A DNA stretch of 64,000 nt from Ulvibacter antarcticus. GTDB lineage: Bacteria; Bacteroidota; Bacteroidia; Flavobacteriales; Flavobacteriaceae. The translations under genes were made by a program, and so were the position numbers. How positions within the stretch are numbered: position 1 is the first letter of the stretch; each line of letters starts with the position of its first letter. The DNA lies in contig NZ_REFC01000011.1 of NCBI RefSeq assembly GCF_003688405.1, forward strand, positions 744,001 through 808,000, in the 5' to 3' direction. The notes beneath the pieces were generated by a model that ran no database searches, had not been told where the DNA came from, and saw only the letters and a program-made list of their open reading frames with translations. This document shows, piece after piece, positions 8,952 to 16,516 of this stretch.

Positions 8952-9382
8952 TTACTTATTTGAACTACATCGCCGGTACGAATGGCATTATACCGTTGCA
9001 TCGGATACAAATTCTGATTTAACATATGCTGTCCGGTTATAATATTGTATTCGTTTGAGTCTGTAGTACATGGGCAGGTAGCAATAATTCCGTCAACTTC
9101 CATTTTAGAACAACCACTAGGAATGTGGTTTGGGTCACTGAGTTCGAAAGCAGCATATTGCTCGTTATTAATATTATAGACAACAATACCTTTTAATCCT
9201 TCACCAGCAAGCTCAATACTATTTCCAGTAAATTTAAGGGCATTGTACTGTGGTAGGTTTAAATTTAAAGTAATGCCTACCAATGGGTCCAATAAATATG
9301 GGTTATTATCATTAGGGCTATCATCTTTATTACAACCCGAAATTAGGAAACAAATTGAAAGGAGGATGAGAATATTTTTCAT
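8948..9382 (-). CDS. Lipoprotein with a degenerate Rieske-like domain
   Basis: This 144-residue protein has a lipobox (FLISGC, Cys17) after a short signal peptide. The rest aligns by eye to a Rieske fold. GCSKMEVDG stands where the first ligand loop would be, and CPCTTDSNEYNIITGQ stands where CPCHGSxFDxxxG would be. A PMQRYNAIRTGDVVQI tail matches the usual PLxxYxVxxxGdxvxI. Both His ligands are missing (CPCT instead of CPCH), so a normal [2Fe-2S] Rieske cluster is unlikely. The function is unknown. The gene converges on the TonB receptor gene with a 4-base overlap, and its own promoter lies at 9403-9410. Confidence 0.75.
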   Translation of the reverse strand: MKNILILLSICFLISGCNKDDSPNDNNPYLLDPLVGITLNLNLPQYNALKFTGNSIELAGEGLKGIVVYNINNEQYAAFELSDPNHIPSGCSKMEVDGIIATCPCTTDSNEYNIITGQHMLNQNLYPMQRYNAIRTGDVVQISN

Positions 9383-9402
9383 TGCAGATATAATTTTAAT
9401 GT

Positions 9403-9410
9403 CAAAAGTA
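9403..9410 (-). promoter_or_regulatory. -7 box TACTTTTG for the Rieske-like lipoprotein gene
   Basis: This TAnnTTTG match on the minus strand is 20 bases upstream of the lipoprotein start. It is divergent from the greA promoter about 30 bp away. Confidence 0.5.
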
Positions 9411-9440
9411 ATACAATTTACAACACAAGTAATTTTTTAG

Positions 9441-9448
9441 TATATTTG
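9441..9448 (+). promoter_or_regulatory. -7 box TATATTTG for greA
   Basis: This is an exact TAnnTTTG match, 118 bases upstream of the greA start. A terminator-like hairpin begins 8 bases later, so transcription from here would meet it at once. Confidence 0.55.
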
Positions 9449-9455
9449 TGTAACG

Positions 9456-9482
9456 AAATCCCGTCTGTGCATGGGATTTTTT
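9456..9482 (+). terminator. Terminator-like hairpin inside the greA leader (possible attenuator)
   Basis: The arms AAATCCC (9456-9462) and GGGATTT (9473-9479) enclose a 10-base loop and are followed by further T residues. The hairpin sits between the greA -7 box and the greA start, in a divergent spacer where no plus-strand gene ends. The T-run is on the plus strand only. Premature termination in the greA leader is therefore the simplest reading. Confidence 0.6.
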
Positions 9483-9565
9483 GTATTTAAGGAATCGAAT
9501 CCGATAGTACGTGATTTGTAATGTAAATGAATTAAACAAGTTTGTAATTGACAAACGAAAATATT

Positions 9566-10042
9566 ATGAGTAAAGTATCTTATTATACAGCCGAAGGACT
9601 CAAAAAATTGAGAGAAGAGCTCGATCATTTTAGAGATGTGGAGCGTCCAAATGCGTCAAAGGCAATCGCCGAAGCACGTGATAAAGGGGATTTAAGTGAG
9701 AATGCCGAGTATGATGCAGCTAAAGAGGCTCAGGGTATGTTGGAAATGCGTATCTCAAAAATGGAGGAAACCTATGCGAATGCTCGACTTATCGATGAAT
9801 CTGTCTTAGACACCTCTAAAGTATTAGTACATTCTAAAGTGAAGATCAAAAATCAATCGAATGGGATGGAAATGGTATATAAATTGGTTGCACAAAGTGA
9901 AGCTGATTTGAAAACCGGAAAAATTTCTGTGGATTCTCCAATCGGTCATGGATTGCTTGGAAAAAAAGTGGGAGACATCTCCGAAATAGAGGTTCCCAAT
10001 GGAATTTTAAAATTTGAGATTTTGGAAATATCCAGAGACTAG
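9566..10042 (+). CDS. greA: Transcription elongation factor GreA
   Basis: This 158-residue protein has the expected two-domain layout. The N-terminal coiled coil contains RDKGDLSENAEYDAAKEAQG near residues 39-58, carrying the conserved acidic tip. The C-terminal FKBP-like domain contains SVDSPIGHGLLGKKVGD. GreA inserts its coiled coil into the RNA polymerase secondary channel and stimulates cleavage of backtracked RNA. The ATG at 9566 is preferred over an in-frame TTG at 9548, because MSKVSYYTAEGL is the usual N-terminus. A promoter and a terminator-like hairpin precede it, and the HIT gene begins 2 bases after its stop, so the two are probably co-transcribed. Confidence 0.97.
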   Translation: MSKVSYYTAEGLKKLREELDHFRDVERPNASKAIAEARDKGDLSENAEYDAAKEAQGMLEMRISKMEETYANARLIDESVLDTSKVLVHSKVKIKNQSNGMEMVYKLVAQSEADLKTGKISVDSPIGHGLLGKKVGDISEIEVPNGILKFEILEISRD

Positions 10043-10044
10043 TT

Positions 10045-10446
10045 ATGGCAACTATTTTTACGAAAATAATTAACGGTGAAATTCCCTCTTATAAAGTGGC
10101 AGAGGACGAGAATTTTATTGCCTTTTTGGATATTAACCCTAATGCTAAAGGTCATACTTTGTGTGTGCCTAAACAGGAAGTAGACAAACTCTTTGATCTT
10201 GACGAAAATACCTATCTCGAATTAATGAAATTTTCGAGAAAGGTTGCTGAAGCCTTAAAAAAAACGGTGCCCTGCAAAAGAATTGGAATGGCTGTAATAG
10301 GTCTTGAAGTTCCTCATGTGCACGTACATCTTATTCCGTTGAATACGATGAGCGAAATGACTTTCACAAATAAGATTTCTATGTCTTCGGAAGCCCTTAC
10401 AACACTTTCAGAAGAGATTCGGAAGCAACTTAGCCAAACTGTGTAA
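10045..10446 (+). CDS. HIT family nucleotide-binding protein
   Basis: This 133-residue histidine triad protein contains PHVHVHLIP near residue 92, matching the HxHxHxx motif. The N-terminal pattern TIFTKIINGEIPSYKVAEDE is shared by Hint-type proteins. The family hydrolyses nucleotide phosphoramidates or related AMP conjugates through the central His; the physiological substrate is unclear. It follows greA by 2 bases, an arrangement I recall from other flavobacterial genomes. Its 3' end overlaps the convergent zinc-ribbon gene by 17 bases. Confidence 0.93.
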   Translation: MATIFTKIINGEIPSYKVAEDENFIAFLDINPNAKGHTLCVPKQEVDKLFDLDENTYLELMKFSRKVAEALKKTVPCKRIGMAVIGLEVPHVHVHLIPLNTMSEMTFTNKISMSSEALTTLSEEIRKQLSQTV

Positions 10447-10777
10447 GCAGCACCAGAATTATTATCAGAATACCTATCCCAAGAAACATAAGTTTGAATG
10501 AAATTGGTTTTAGCTTCAATCCGCTTTTCATTGGAATAGCTTGCTTTTTGTGATACTGGTAAATACGATCTAAATCTTCTGTCCAGTTTACAGGATAAAT
10601 CACCGACTTACATGTTTTACAATAAATCGTGTCTTTAACGTCTTTACCAACTTTGGAATAGAATTTACCAAGCTGTTCCTCCTGTACAAATGAAATTTCG
10701 AGACCGTCTTTCTTAGAGCACTCCGGACAATTATTATTTAAGTTCGCGATATGTAAGATATGTTCGGTGGTGTTCAT
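10430..10777 (-). CDS. Zinc-ribbon membrane protein
   Basis: This 115-residue protein has two CxxC pairs, NNCPECSKKDG near residue 17 and IYCKTCKSV near residue 52, which would bind one zinc. A single C-terminal transmembrane helix follows (LMFLGIGILIIILVLL). I do not recognise a named family. The start overlaps the stop of the upstream histidine kinase by one base (TAATG), so it is translationally coupled and may be an accessory of that kinase. The 3' end overlaps the HIT gene by 17 bases. Confidence 0.75.
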   Translation of the reverse strand: MNTTEHILHIANLNNNCPECSKKDGLEISFVQEEQLGKFYSKVGKDVKDTIYCKTCKSVIYPVNWTEDLDRIYQYHKKQAIPMKSGLKLKPISFKLMFLGIGILIIILVLLTQFG

Positions 10778-11928
10778 TATAGTTCGTTTAAGCGTAAAGC
10801 AATTTCCATGGTTGTTCCTGTTCCCGGATTACTCTTTAGCACCCGAATTTTACCGTTATGGTATTCTGAAATAATTCGTTTTGCCAGTGAAAGACCAAGT
10901 CCCCAACCTCGTTTTTTACTTGTGTATCCTGGTTTAAAAATTCTTTTAAAGTATCTTTTCTGAATGCCTTTTCCTGTGTCATGCACATGAATTAATGCGT
11001 ACTTGGATGACTGAAAGATCGATATAGAAATGGTGCCTTTTCCCTTCATGGCATCAATTCCGTTCTTAACGAGATTTTCGATCGTCCAACTATAGAGCTG
11101 CGGATTCAACTTTACATAAATCTCTTCGTCAGGGATGTCTAATTCAAATATAATTAATTTTGAACTTCTACTTTGTAAATAATCAAAAGCCGCTTTTGTT
11201 TGCACCACAAGATCTGTACGCTCTAATTTGGGAACCGAACCCACCTTCGAAAAACGTTCAGTTATGGTTTCCAGACGGTCAATGTCCTTCTCTATTTCTA
11301 AGATATAATTCGGATTAACATTTTCCGATTTTAATATTTCTGCCCATCCAACAAGCGAAGATAAGGGCGTTCCAATTTGATGAGCTGTTTCTTTCGCCAT
11401 TCCTGCCCACAATTTATTCTGTTCAGAAGATTTCGATGTTTTATAGAAGAAATAGATGGCTGCTATAAATAGGAAAAGGATTAAAATCAGCGCAGCCGGA
11501 TAATATTTCAACTTATTGATAATAGGCGAGTTTCCGTAATAGATAGTACCAAGGAGTTCGTCCTTATATCTTATTTCTATGGGTTTGTATTCTGAAGTGA
11601 ATTGGGTAGCAAGTTTCTCTTTTTTTTCGACAGAATTTACCTGATTTTTTGGAATATTTCTTTCGGTATAAATTTGCTCCTTATGACTATAAACAAGCAT
11701 TGGAGTTGTATGATTGCTTCGAATAACTTCTAATGCTGTTTCACTTATCACAGCATCTCTATCATCATTCTGAAGCTCTGTTTGTGCAGCAGCCCAAATC
11801 TGCATTTTACTACGCTCATTGTCCTTTAACTGATTAAAAAACGTATAAGTGTTAAATAATATAAGTCCAATGATAAGCAGGGAAGAAATGATAAATAACC
11901 AACGCGTAAGTATCGTGTAATTCTGCAT
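10777..11928 (-). CDS. Membrane sensor histidine kinase
   Basis: This kinase is 383 residues from the chosen ATG. A transmembrane helix near residues 10-28 is followed by a periplasmic sensor of roughly 120 residues and a second helix near 145-165 (YYPAALILILFLFIAAIYFF). The H-box is AKETAHQIGTPLSSL, a Bacteroidetes variant with QIGTPLS after the phospho-His. The N-box is NLVKNGIDAMKGKG, and Gly-rich lid segments HDTGKGIQKRYF and RGWGLGLSLAKR follow. A GTG 30 bases upstream is in frame, but the ATG at 11928 gives a normal cytoplasmic-to-membrane N-terminus. No response regulator is adjacent, so it is an orphan kinase here. The zinc-ribbon protein is coupled downstream. Confidence 0.9.
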   Translation of the reverse strand: MQNYTILTRWLFIISSLLIIGLILFNTYTFFNQLKDNERSKMQIWAAAQTELQNDDRDAVISETALEVIRSNHTTPMLVYSHKEQIYTERNIPKNQVNSVEKKEKLATQFTSEYKPIEIRYKDELLGTIYYGNSPIINKLKYYPAALILILFLFIAAIYFFYKTSKSSEQNKLWAGMAKETAHQIGTPLSSLVGWAEILKSENVNPNYILEIEKDIDRLETITERFSKVGSVPKLERTDLVVQTKAAFDYLQSRSSKLIIFELDIPDEEIYVKLNPQLYSWTIENLVKNGIDAMKGKGTISISIFQSSKYALIHVHDTGKGIQKRYFKRIFKPGYTSKKRGWGLGLSLAKRIISEYHNGKIRVLKSNPGTGTTMEIALRLNEL

Positions 11929-12094
11929 AGATAAAGCAATAATTTTTGTAAATGTCACAATTTACAGGACATTTTTAGGCTATAAAGCACGTTTTTTTAT
12001 TCGATAGTTTTAAAAGATACGTAGCTCGATAAATATAATGGAAATATGTTGATATTATTGTATAACCAAATTTTTACAAACATTTAGGATTCAA

Positions 12095-12102
12095 TACATT
12101 TG
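12095..12102 (+). promoter_or_regulatory. -7 box TACATTTG for the flavin reductase gene
   Basis: This is an exact TAnnTTTG match that ends only 6 bases before the ATG at 12109. The transcript would have almost no leader. Confidence 0.55.
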
Positions 12103-12108
12103 CAGTCC

Positions 12109-12939
12109 ATGATATCAATTAACCCACAGGAAATTAGCACAGCAAAACTACATGGTTACCTTTTGGGGGCGATAGCTCCCAGACCAATTGCTTTTGCGAG
12201 TACAGTAGATGCAGATGGTAATGTGAACCTTTCACCCTTTAGTTTTTTCAATGTTTTTAGTGCAAATCCTCCTATCATGATATTTTCTCCGGCTAGAAGG
12301 GTACGGGACAATACTACCAAACACACACTGGAAAATGTGATTGCCACCAAAGAAGTGGTAATTAATATCGTGAGCTACAATATGGTGCAGCAAATGTCTT
12401 TAGCTTCTACAGAGTATGCCGAGGGTGTCAATGAATTTAAAAAAGCAGGATTTACAGAAGCACCTTCAACACTAGTAAAACCTCCTAGAGTAGCAGAATC
12501 GCCTGTACAATTTGAATGTAAGGTCAACGAAGTGATTGCCCTCGGAAAGGAAGGTGGTGCCGGAAATCTGATTATTTGTGAAGTGGTACAATTACATATT
12601 GATGAAGCTATCCTCGATGAAGATGGAAGAATAGATCCAGTAAAAATCGATACGGTTGCTCGTATGGGTGGAAATTGGTATAATCGTGCCAAGGAAGGGA
12701 TTTTTGAAGTGCCAAAACCTTTATCAACACTCGGAATTGGAGTGGATGCACTTCCGGAAGCGATTAAAAAAAGTAATATTTTTACCGGAAATGATCTTGG
12801 TATGTTGGCTAATGTTGAAAGCCTACCTATTGATTCGGAAGGATTTGCAAGTGCTTCAGAAGAAATTCATACCTTAGCACAGCAGCAGCTTTGTAACGGG
12901 AATATTTCCGAAGCCTGGAAAATTTTAACCAGCCGTTGA
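12109..12939 (+). CDS. Flavin reductase family (FMN-binding split barrel) protein
   Basis: This 276-residue protein contains the split-barrel flavin-binding core GAIAPRPIAFASTVDADGNVN followed by NLSPFSFFNVFSANPPIM near residues 20-60. These segments define the flavin reductase/DIM6-NTAB group. Such proteins bind FMN and reduce it with NAD(P)H, or act as oxidoreductase partners. The C-terminal about 80 residues extend beyond the core. The ATG at 12109 is used rather than an in-frame TTG at 12100. The substrate is unknown and no monooxygenase partner is adjacent. The promoter box practically abuts the start codon. Confidence 0.88.
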   Translation: MISINPQEISTAKLHGYLLGAIAPRPIAFASTVDADGNVNLSPFSFFNVFSANPPIMIFSPARRVRDNTTKHTLENVIATKEVVINIVSYNMVQQMSLASTEYAEGVNEFKKAGFTEAPSTLVKPPRVAESPVQFECKVNEVIALGKEGGAGNLIICEVVQLHIDEAILDEDGRIDPVKIDTVARMGGNWYNRAKEGIFEVPKPLSTLGIGVDALPEAIKKSNIFTGNDLGMLANVESLPIDSEGFASASEEIHTLAQQQLCNGNISEAWKILTSR

Positions 12940-13019
12940 AAATCGAAAAATCAGTAAAAAATGAACGCGATGCCCATAAGAAAGGGCCTAGAATAAATAA
13001 TAATTATAGATAACAGAAA

Positions 13020-13394
13020 ATGGAATTACAAGGAAAAATCAAAATGATAGATGAAACTAAAACCTATGGAAATAATGGTTTTAGAAAGAGAGAGATGGTC
13101 ATAACCACCGAAGAACAATATCCTCAACATATTCTTATTGAGTTCGTGCAAGATAAAACCGATTTATTGAACTCTTATCAGGTAGGAGCAAATGTAAAAG
13201 TAAGCATTAATGTTAGAGGCCGCGAATGGGTGAATCCACAAGGGGAAACTAAATATTTTAACTCTATTACCGGTTGGAGAATTGAAAATGTAGAGCAAGC
13301 TGCTTCAGGCGGGATGCCTCCAATGCCTCCGGTAGATGCTTTCGAACCAGCGAATGATCTTAATGAAGAAGAGCACGACGATTTGCCATTCTAA
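13020..13394 (+). CDS. DUF3127 protein with SSB-like acidic tail
   Basis: This 124-residue protein matches the DUF3127 pattern: MELQGKIKMIDETKTYGNNG, then FRKREMVITTEEQYPQHILI and GREWVNPQGETKYFNSITGW. It looks like an OB-fold-type beta-rich domain. The C-terminus is a Pro/Glu-rich linker ending EEEHDDLPF, which resembles the DDIPF tip through which SSB recruits DNA-repair proteins. A nucleic-acid or SSB-partner role is an inference from that tail. It is monocistronic with a strong terminator after it. Confidence 0.85.
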   Translation: MELQGKIKMIDETKTYGNNGFRKREMVITTEEQYPQHILIEFVQDKTDLLNSYQVGANVKVSINVRGREWVNPQGETKYFNSITGWRIENVEQAASGGMPPMPPVDAFEPANDLNEEEHDDLPF

Positions 13395-13418
13395 TTAATT
13401 TTCGAAATGAAATTATTG

Positions 13419-13447
13419 AATCCCGCCTCTCAAAGCGGGATTTTTTT
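13419..13447 (+). terminator. Intrinsic terminator after the DUF3127 gene
   Basis: The perfect stem AATCCCGC (13419-13426) / GCGGGATT (13435-13442) has an 8-base loop and a run of T to 13447. Confidence 0.9.
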
Positions 13448-13506
13448 ATTTTTATAAGATGAATATCACCCGTACTATCGAAGTAATATTTAATCGCTTT
13501 TTCCTC

Positions 13507-13534
13507 TTAAATCTTAAATCTTAAATCTTAAATC
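13507..13534 (+). repeat. Four tandem copies of the heptamer TTAAATC
   Basis: Four exact head-to-tail copies of TTAAATC lie in the spacer and end 10 bases before the aat start codon. The tract is prone to replication slippage in 7-bp steps and may overlap promoter or ribosome-binding positions of aat. Confidence 0.95.
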
Positions 13535-13544
13535 TGAATACCCA

Positions 13545-14183
13545 ATGCATTACCTCGATCCGTTCATACAATTTCCACCACCTTCCGAAGCAGATCAGGA
13601 CGGATTATTGGCCGTTGGAGGTGACTTGTCTGTCGAGCGTTTGTTATTAGCATATAATTCGGGGATTTTTCCTTGGTATGAAGATGGACAACCTATTTTA
13701 TGGTGGAGTCCTGACCCAAGGATGGTGTTGCTTCCTGAAAAGTTGAAAGTGTCTAAGAGCCTTCAAAAGACTTTGAGACAGCAAAAATTTAGAGTAACAT
13801 TTAACTCAGCATTTTCCGAAGTCATACAAAATTGTGCAAAAATAAAAAGAGATGGACAGGGTGGAACATGGATTACAAATGAAATGCAACGGGCTTATTC
13901 TGCTTTACATGAAATGGGACATGCACTATCTGTCGAAGTTTGGTTAGAAGGAGAATTAGTGGGAGGATTATATGGTATGGACCTTCCTGAGAAAAAAATT
14001 TTCTGTGGAGAAAGTATGTTTAGCCTTAAAAGTGATGCATCTAAAGTGGGATTTTATCATCTAATTGAAGCTTTAAAAAAGAAAGATTATAATCTAATCG
14101 ACTGTCAAATGTACACAGCACACCTTGAAAGTTTGGGTGCTGAAGAAATGCCACGAAGTGATTTTTTAGAATATCTTATGTGA
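13545..14183 (+). CDS. aat: Leucyl/phenylalanyl-tRNA-protein transferase
   Basis: This 212-residue enzyme contains the family signatures FPPPSEADQDGLLAVGGDLS, NSGIFPWYEDGQPILWWSPD and DPRMVL in the first 70 residues. GGLYG and FCGESMFS lie around residues 145-160. Aat moves Leu or Phe from aminoacyl-tRNA onto proteins with N-terminal Arg or Lys, which makes them ClpAP/ClpS targets in the N-degron pathway. The length is normal for the family. A heptanucleotide tandem repeat lies directly upstream. Confidence 0.96.
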   Translation: MHYLDPFIQFPPPSEADQDGLLAVGGDLSVERLLLAYNSGIFPWYEDGQPILWWSPDPRMVLLPEKLKVSKSLQKTLRQQKFRVTFNSAFSEVIQNCAKIKRDGQGGTWITNEMQRAYSALHEMGHALSVEVWLEGELVGGLYGMDLPEKKIFCGESMFSLKSDASKVGFYHLIEALKKKDYNLIDCQMYTAHLESLGAEEMPRSDFLEYLM

Positions 14184-14252
14184 TAGTGGTCAATGAGTTG
14201 CGGTTAATTTATCAAATTAAAGTATCTTCGAAAAATCAACTTATCTTCTATT

Positions 14253-15998
14253 ATGCGCAACTTCTACTTTAAATTCATAACAATCATATTCTTGGTCATT
14301 TCCACTTCGCATGTCATGGCTCAGCAAAGCGAATTCCTTCCGAAGGGACTTTCCGAAGCAGAAAAAGAACTAATTACAGAATTTCAGTTTACCAGCAATC
14401 GTTTCACGCCGCCGCCCACAGGACCAGTGAGAGCAGCTGCCGAATGGGAGGAAGTCGAATATTTATTAGTTACTTGGGAGTCAAATTTTCAAGGAATACT
14501 TCGTCAAATCGTAGCGGCAGGAGTGCAGGAATGTAAGGTGATTATCACTACGCAGAATCAGGCTTCTGTTGAAAATTACTTAACGGCCGGAGGAGTTGAT
14601 CTTAGTAATGTGAGTTTCCTTAATGAACCATGGAATAGCATTTGGATTCGCGATTATGCTGGAAATACTATCTACTCTGATGATGTTGGAGAACTTGCAT
14701 TAACAGATTGGATCTATAATAGACCTAGACCCATGGATGATATTATGCCATCGGCTCATGCTTCTTTTACAGGAACAGATATTTATATAACGGATTCGGG
14801 GACCAACGATCTTGTGAACACAGGAGGGAATTATATGTCGGACGGATTAGGAAACGCCTTTGCTTCAAGTTTGATCTTAAACGAGAATGAAGCCGGAAAT
14901 CCTTATGGAGTTTCGGTAAAAACTGAAGCGCAGATAGATGGTATTATGCAGGCGTATATGGGTATAGAAAATTATATAAAGATGGATGTGCTGCCTTACG
15001 ATGTGATTCACCATATAGATATGCACATGAAGCTATTAGATGAGGAAACACTACTGGTGAGTCGTTATCCTTCGGGCGTGGCAGATGGTCCACAGATTGA
15101 AGCCAATATAGATTATGTTCTGAGCAATTTTCAATCGGTTTTTGGCACTCCCTACGATGTGAAATGGATTGATGCCCCTCCAAGTACGAGTGGGAGTTAT
15201 CCGGACACAGGAGGGTATTACCGAACCTTCAGTAATTCATTAATTCTAAATAAAACTGTATTGGTGCCAACGTATCGTCCTGAGGTTGATGATCCAGCAT
15301 TGGCCTATTATCAGGAATTGATGCCTGGATACAATATTGTAGGTATTGACGTGGATAATCCGGGAGAGAATCTTATTTCTCAATTGGGAGCGTTGCATTG
15401 TATTACCCATACTATTGGTGTGGAAGAACCACTTTGGATCGTACACCAGCCTATTGATGAAGCAATTTCGAACAGTAGTGTTCAAATAGACGCTATGATT
15501 AAGCATATTTCAGGAATTAATAATGCAAAGGTGATGTGGCGCGAAGAAGGATCGGGGACCTTTAATGAAACAGTAATGTCGTTTGTTAGCGATGATAATT
15601 GGACCGCCAATTTGAATATAGTCGAAACGAATGTTGAGTATTATATAATTGCAGAAGCAAATTCAGGAAAAACATTAGCACGACCTATTGTCGCACCGGC
15701 AGGTTATTGGACGATAGAAACCATGTTGCTATCTGTAAATGATTGGGCAGAACAACAAATTTCGTCGGCTTATCCAAATCCTACAACTGGCAAGGTGTTC
15801 TTTAATCTTGGAAAACTTGACGGGAATTTTAAGGTATCTATCTATAATATGTTGGGTCAAAACCTGTACACAAAATTTATAGAATCCGACGAAAAGGGGC
15901 AACTAGAAATAAGATTAAAAGAAAGCTGGCAAGGCACTTTGATCTTTACTTTTGAAGGAGATTTTGGACGAATTGTCAAAAAAGTTGTTAAGTTTTAA
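14253..15998 (+). CDS. Secreted peptidylarginine/agmatine deiminase-like protein with T9SS sorting domain
   Basis: This 581-residue protein has a signal peptide ending in VMAQQ, a catalytic domain of about 400 residues, and an Ig-like region. A T9SS C-terminal domain follows (AYPNPTTGKVFFNL to the end). The catalytic domain belongs to the guanidine-modifying superfamily and has all expected motifs: IWIRDYAG near residue 133, HHIDMHMK near 252, FSNSLILN near 325, and Cys in ALHCITHTIG near 383. These match in order the Asp, His-Asp, Asn and Cys set of Porphyromonas PPAD. It is probably exported or surface-bound and deiminates arginine in peptides or a related guanidine. Agmatine deiminases lack the export parts. 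The gene stands alone, with a terminator after it. Confidence 0.88.
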   Translation: MRNFYFKFITIIFLVISTSHVMAQQSEFLPKGLSEAEKELITEFQFTSNRFTPPPTGPVRAAAEWEEVEYLLVTWESNFQGILRQIVAAGVQECKVIITTQNQASVENYLTAGGVDLSNVSFLNEPWNSIWIRDYAGNTIYSDDVGELALTDWIYNRPRPMDDIMPSAHASFTGTDIYITDSGTNDLVNTGGNYMSDGLGNAFASSLILNENEAGNPYGVSVKTEAQIDGIMQAYMGIENYIKMDVLPYDVIHHIDMHMKLLDEETLLVSRYPSGVADGPQIEANIDYVLSNFQSVFGTPYDVKWIDAPPSTSGSYPDTGGYYRTFSNSLILNKTVLVPTYRPEVDDPALAYYQELMPGYNIVGIDVDNPGENLISQLGALHCITHTIGVEEPLWIVHQPIDEAISNSSVQIDAMIKHISGINNAKVMWREEGSGTFNETVMSFVSDDNWTANLNIVETNVEYYIIAEANSGKTLARPIVAPAGYWTIETMLLSVNDWAEQQISSAYPNPTTGKVFFNLGKLDGNFKVSIYNMLGQNLYTKFIESDEKGQLEIRLKESWQGTLIFTFEGDFGRIVKKVVKF

Positions 15999-16025
15999 TT
16001 GTCACAATAAATTTTAACAGATTAG

Positions 16026-16050
16026 ACCGCAACATACTGCGGTTTTTTTT
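16026..16050 (+). terminator. Intrinsic terminator after the deiminase gene
   Basis: The perfect 6-bp stem ACCGCA/TGCGGT (16026-16031 and 16038-16043) has a 6-base loop and is followed by a run of T residues. Confidence 0.88.
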
Positions 16051-16156
16051 GTTCTATTGTATAACAAACCTAGTATTAATAATAATTTGTAGGAAATTTC
16101 CTTATTTCAAAGAATTTTCTTACTTTTATCAAGTAAATTTTAAAAACACCCACCCT

Positions 16157-16513
16157 ATGAAAAGGTTTCCCCACCTTCTAGCTATTCTATTTGCTTGTTT
16201 TTCCATTTCAATTAGTGCTCAAACAAGCGCCAAGAAAAAAACCGATGTAAATAAAGATGTTGATGTTGTAAAGGTCTACGAACAGGTTGTCGTGGAAGGC
16301 TATGGCACCCCCTTTATTTATCAAGAACTCGCTAATGCTTATTACTTTAAAAATGAGTATACCAAGGCGAAAAAGTGGTTTGAAAAACTATTTAATGTAG
16401 AAAAACCGAAAGATGCCACTTTAGCGCATCGTTACAGACAGACCTTAAAGGCATTAGATCTTGAGGTAAATAACAATGAATATCTAGTGGCTTCAAACAG
16501 TCAGACCAACTAG
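16157..16513 (+). CDS. Small secreted TPR-like protein
   Basis: This 118-residue protein has a signal peptide (MKRFPHLLAILFACFSISISAQ). A TPR-like helical pair follows, VYEQVVVEGYGTPFIYQEL and ANAYYFKNEYTKAKKWFEKL. The pattern resembles the N-terminal TPR part of flavobacterial OmpA-family proteins of the PorE type, but the chain ends without WD40, CRE or OmpA domains. I cannot tell a truncated relative from a genuine small protein; no downstream remnant is visible before the tag gene. The ATG at 16157 starts directly with the signal peptide and is preferred over an upstream in-frame start. The upstream spacer carries TTTGTAGGAA. Confidence 0.7.
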   Translation: MKRFPHLLAILFACFSISISAQTSAKKKTDVNKDVDVVKVYEQVVVEGYGTPFIYQELANAYYFKNEYTKAKKWFEKLFNVEKPKDATLAHRYRQTLKALDLEVNNNEYLVASNSQTN

Positions 16514-16516
16514 AAT

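Noticed and set aside
12971-12986. Small hairpin GCCC/GGGC before the DUF3127 gene
   Set aside because: Four base pairs with no T-run and no clear role; too weak to annotate.
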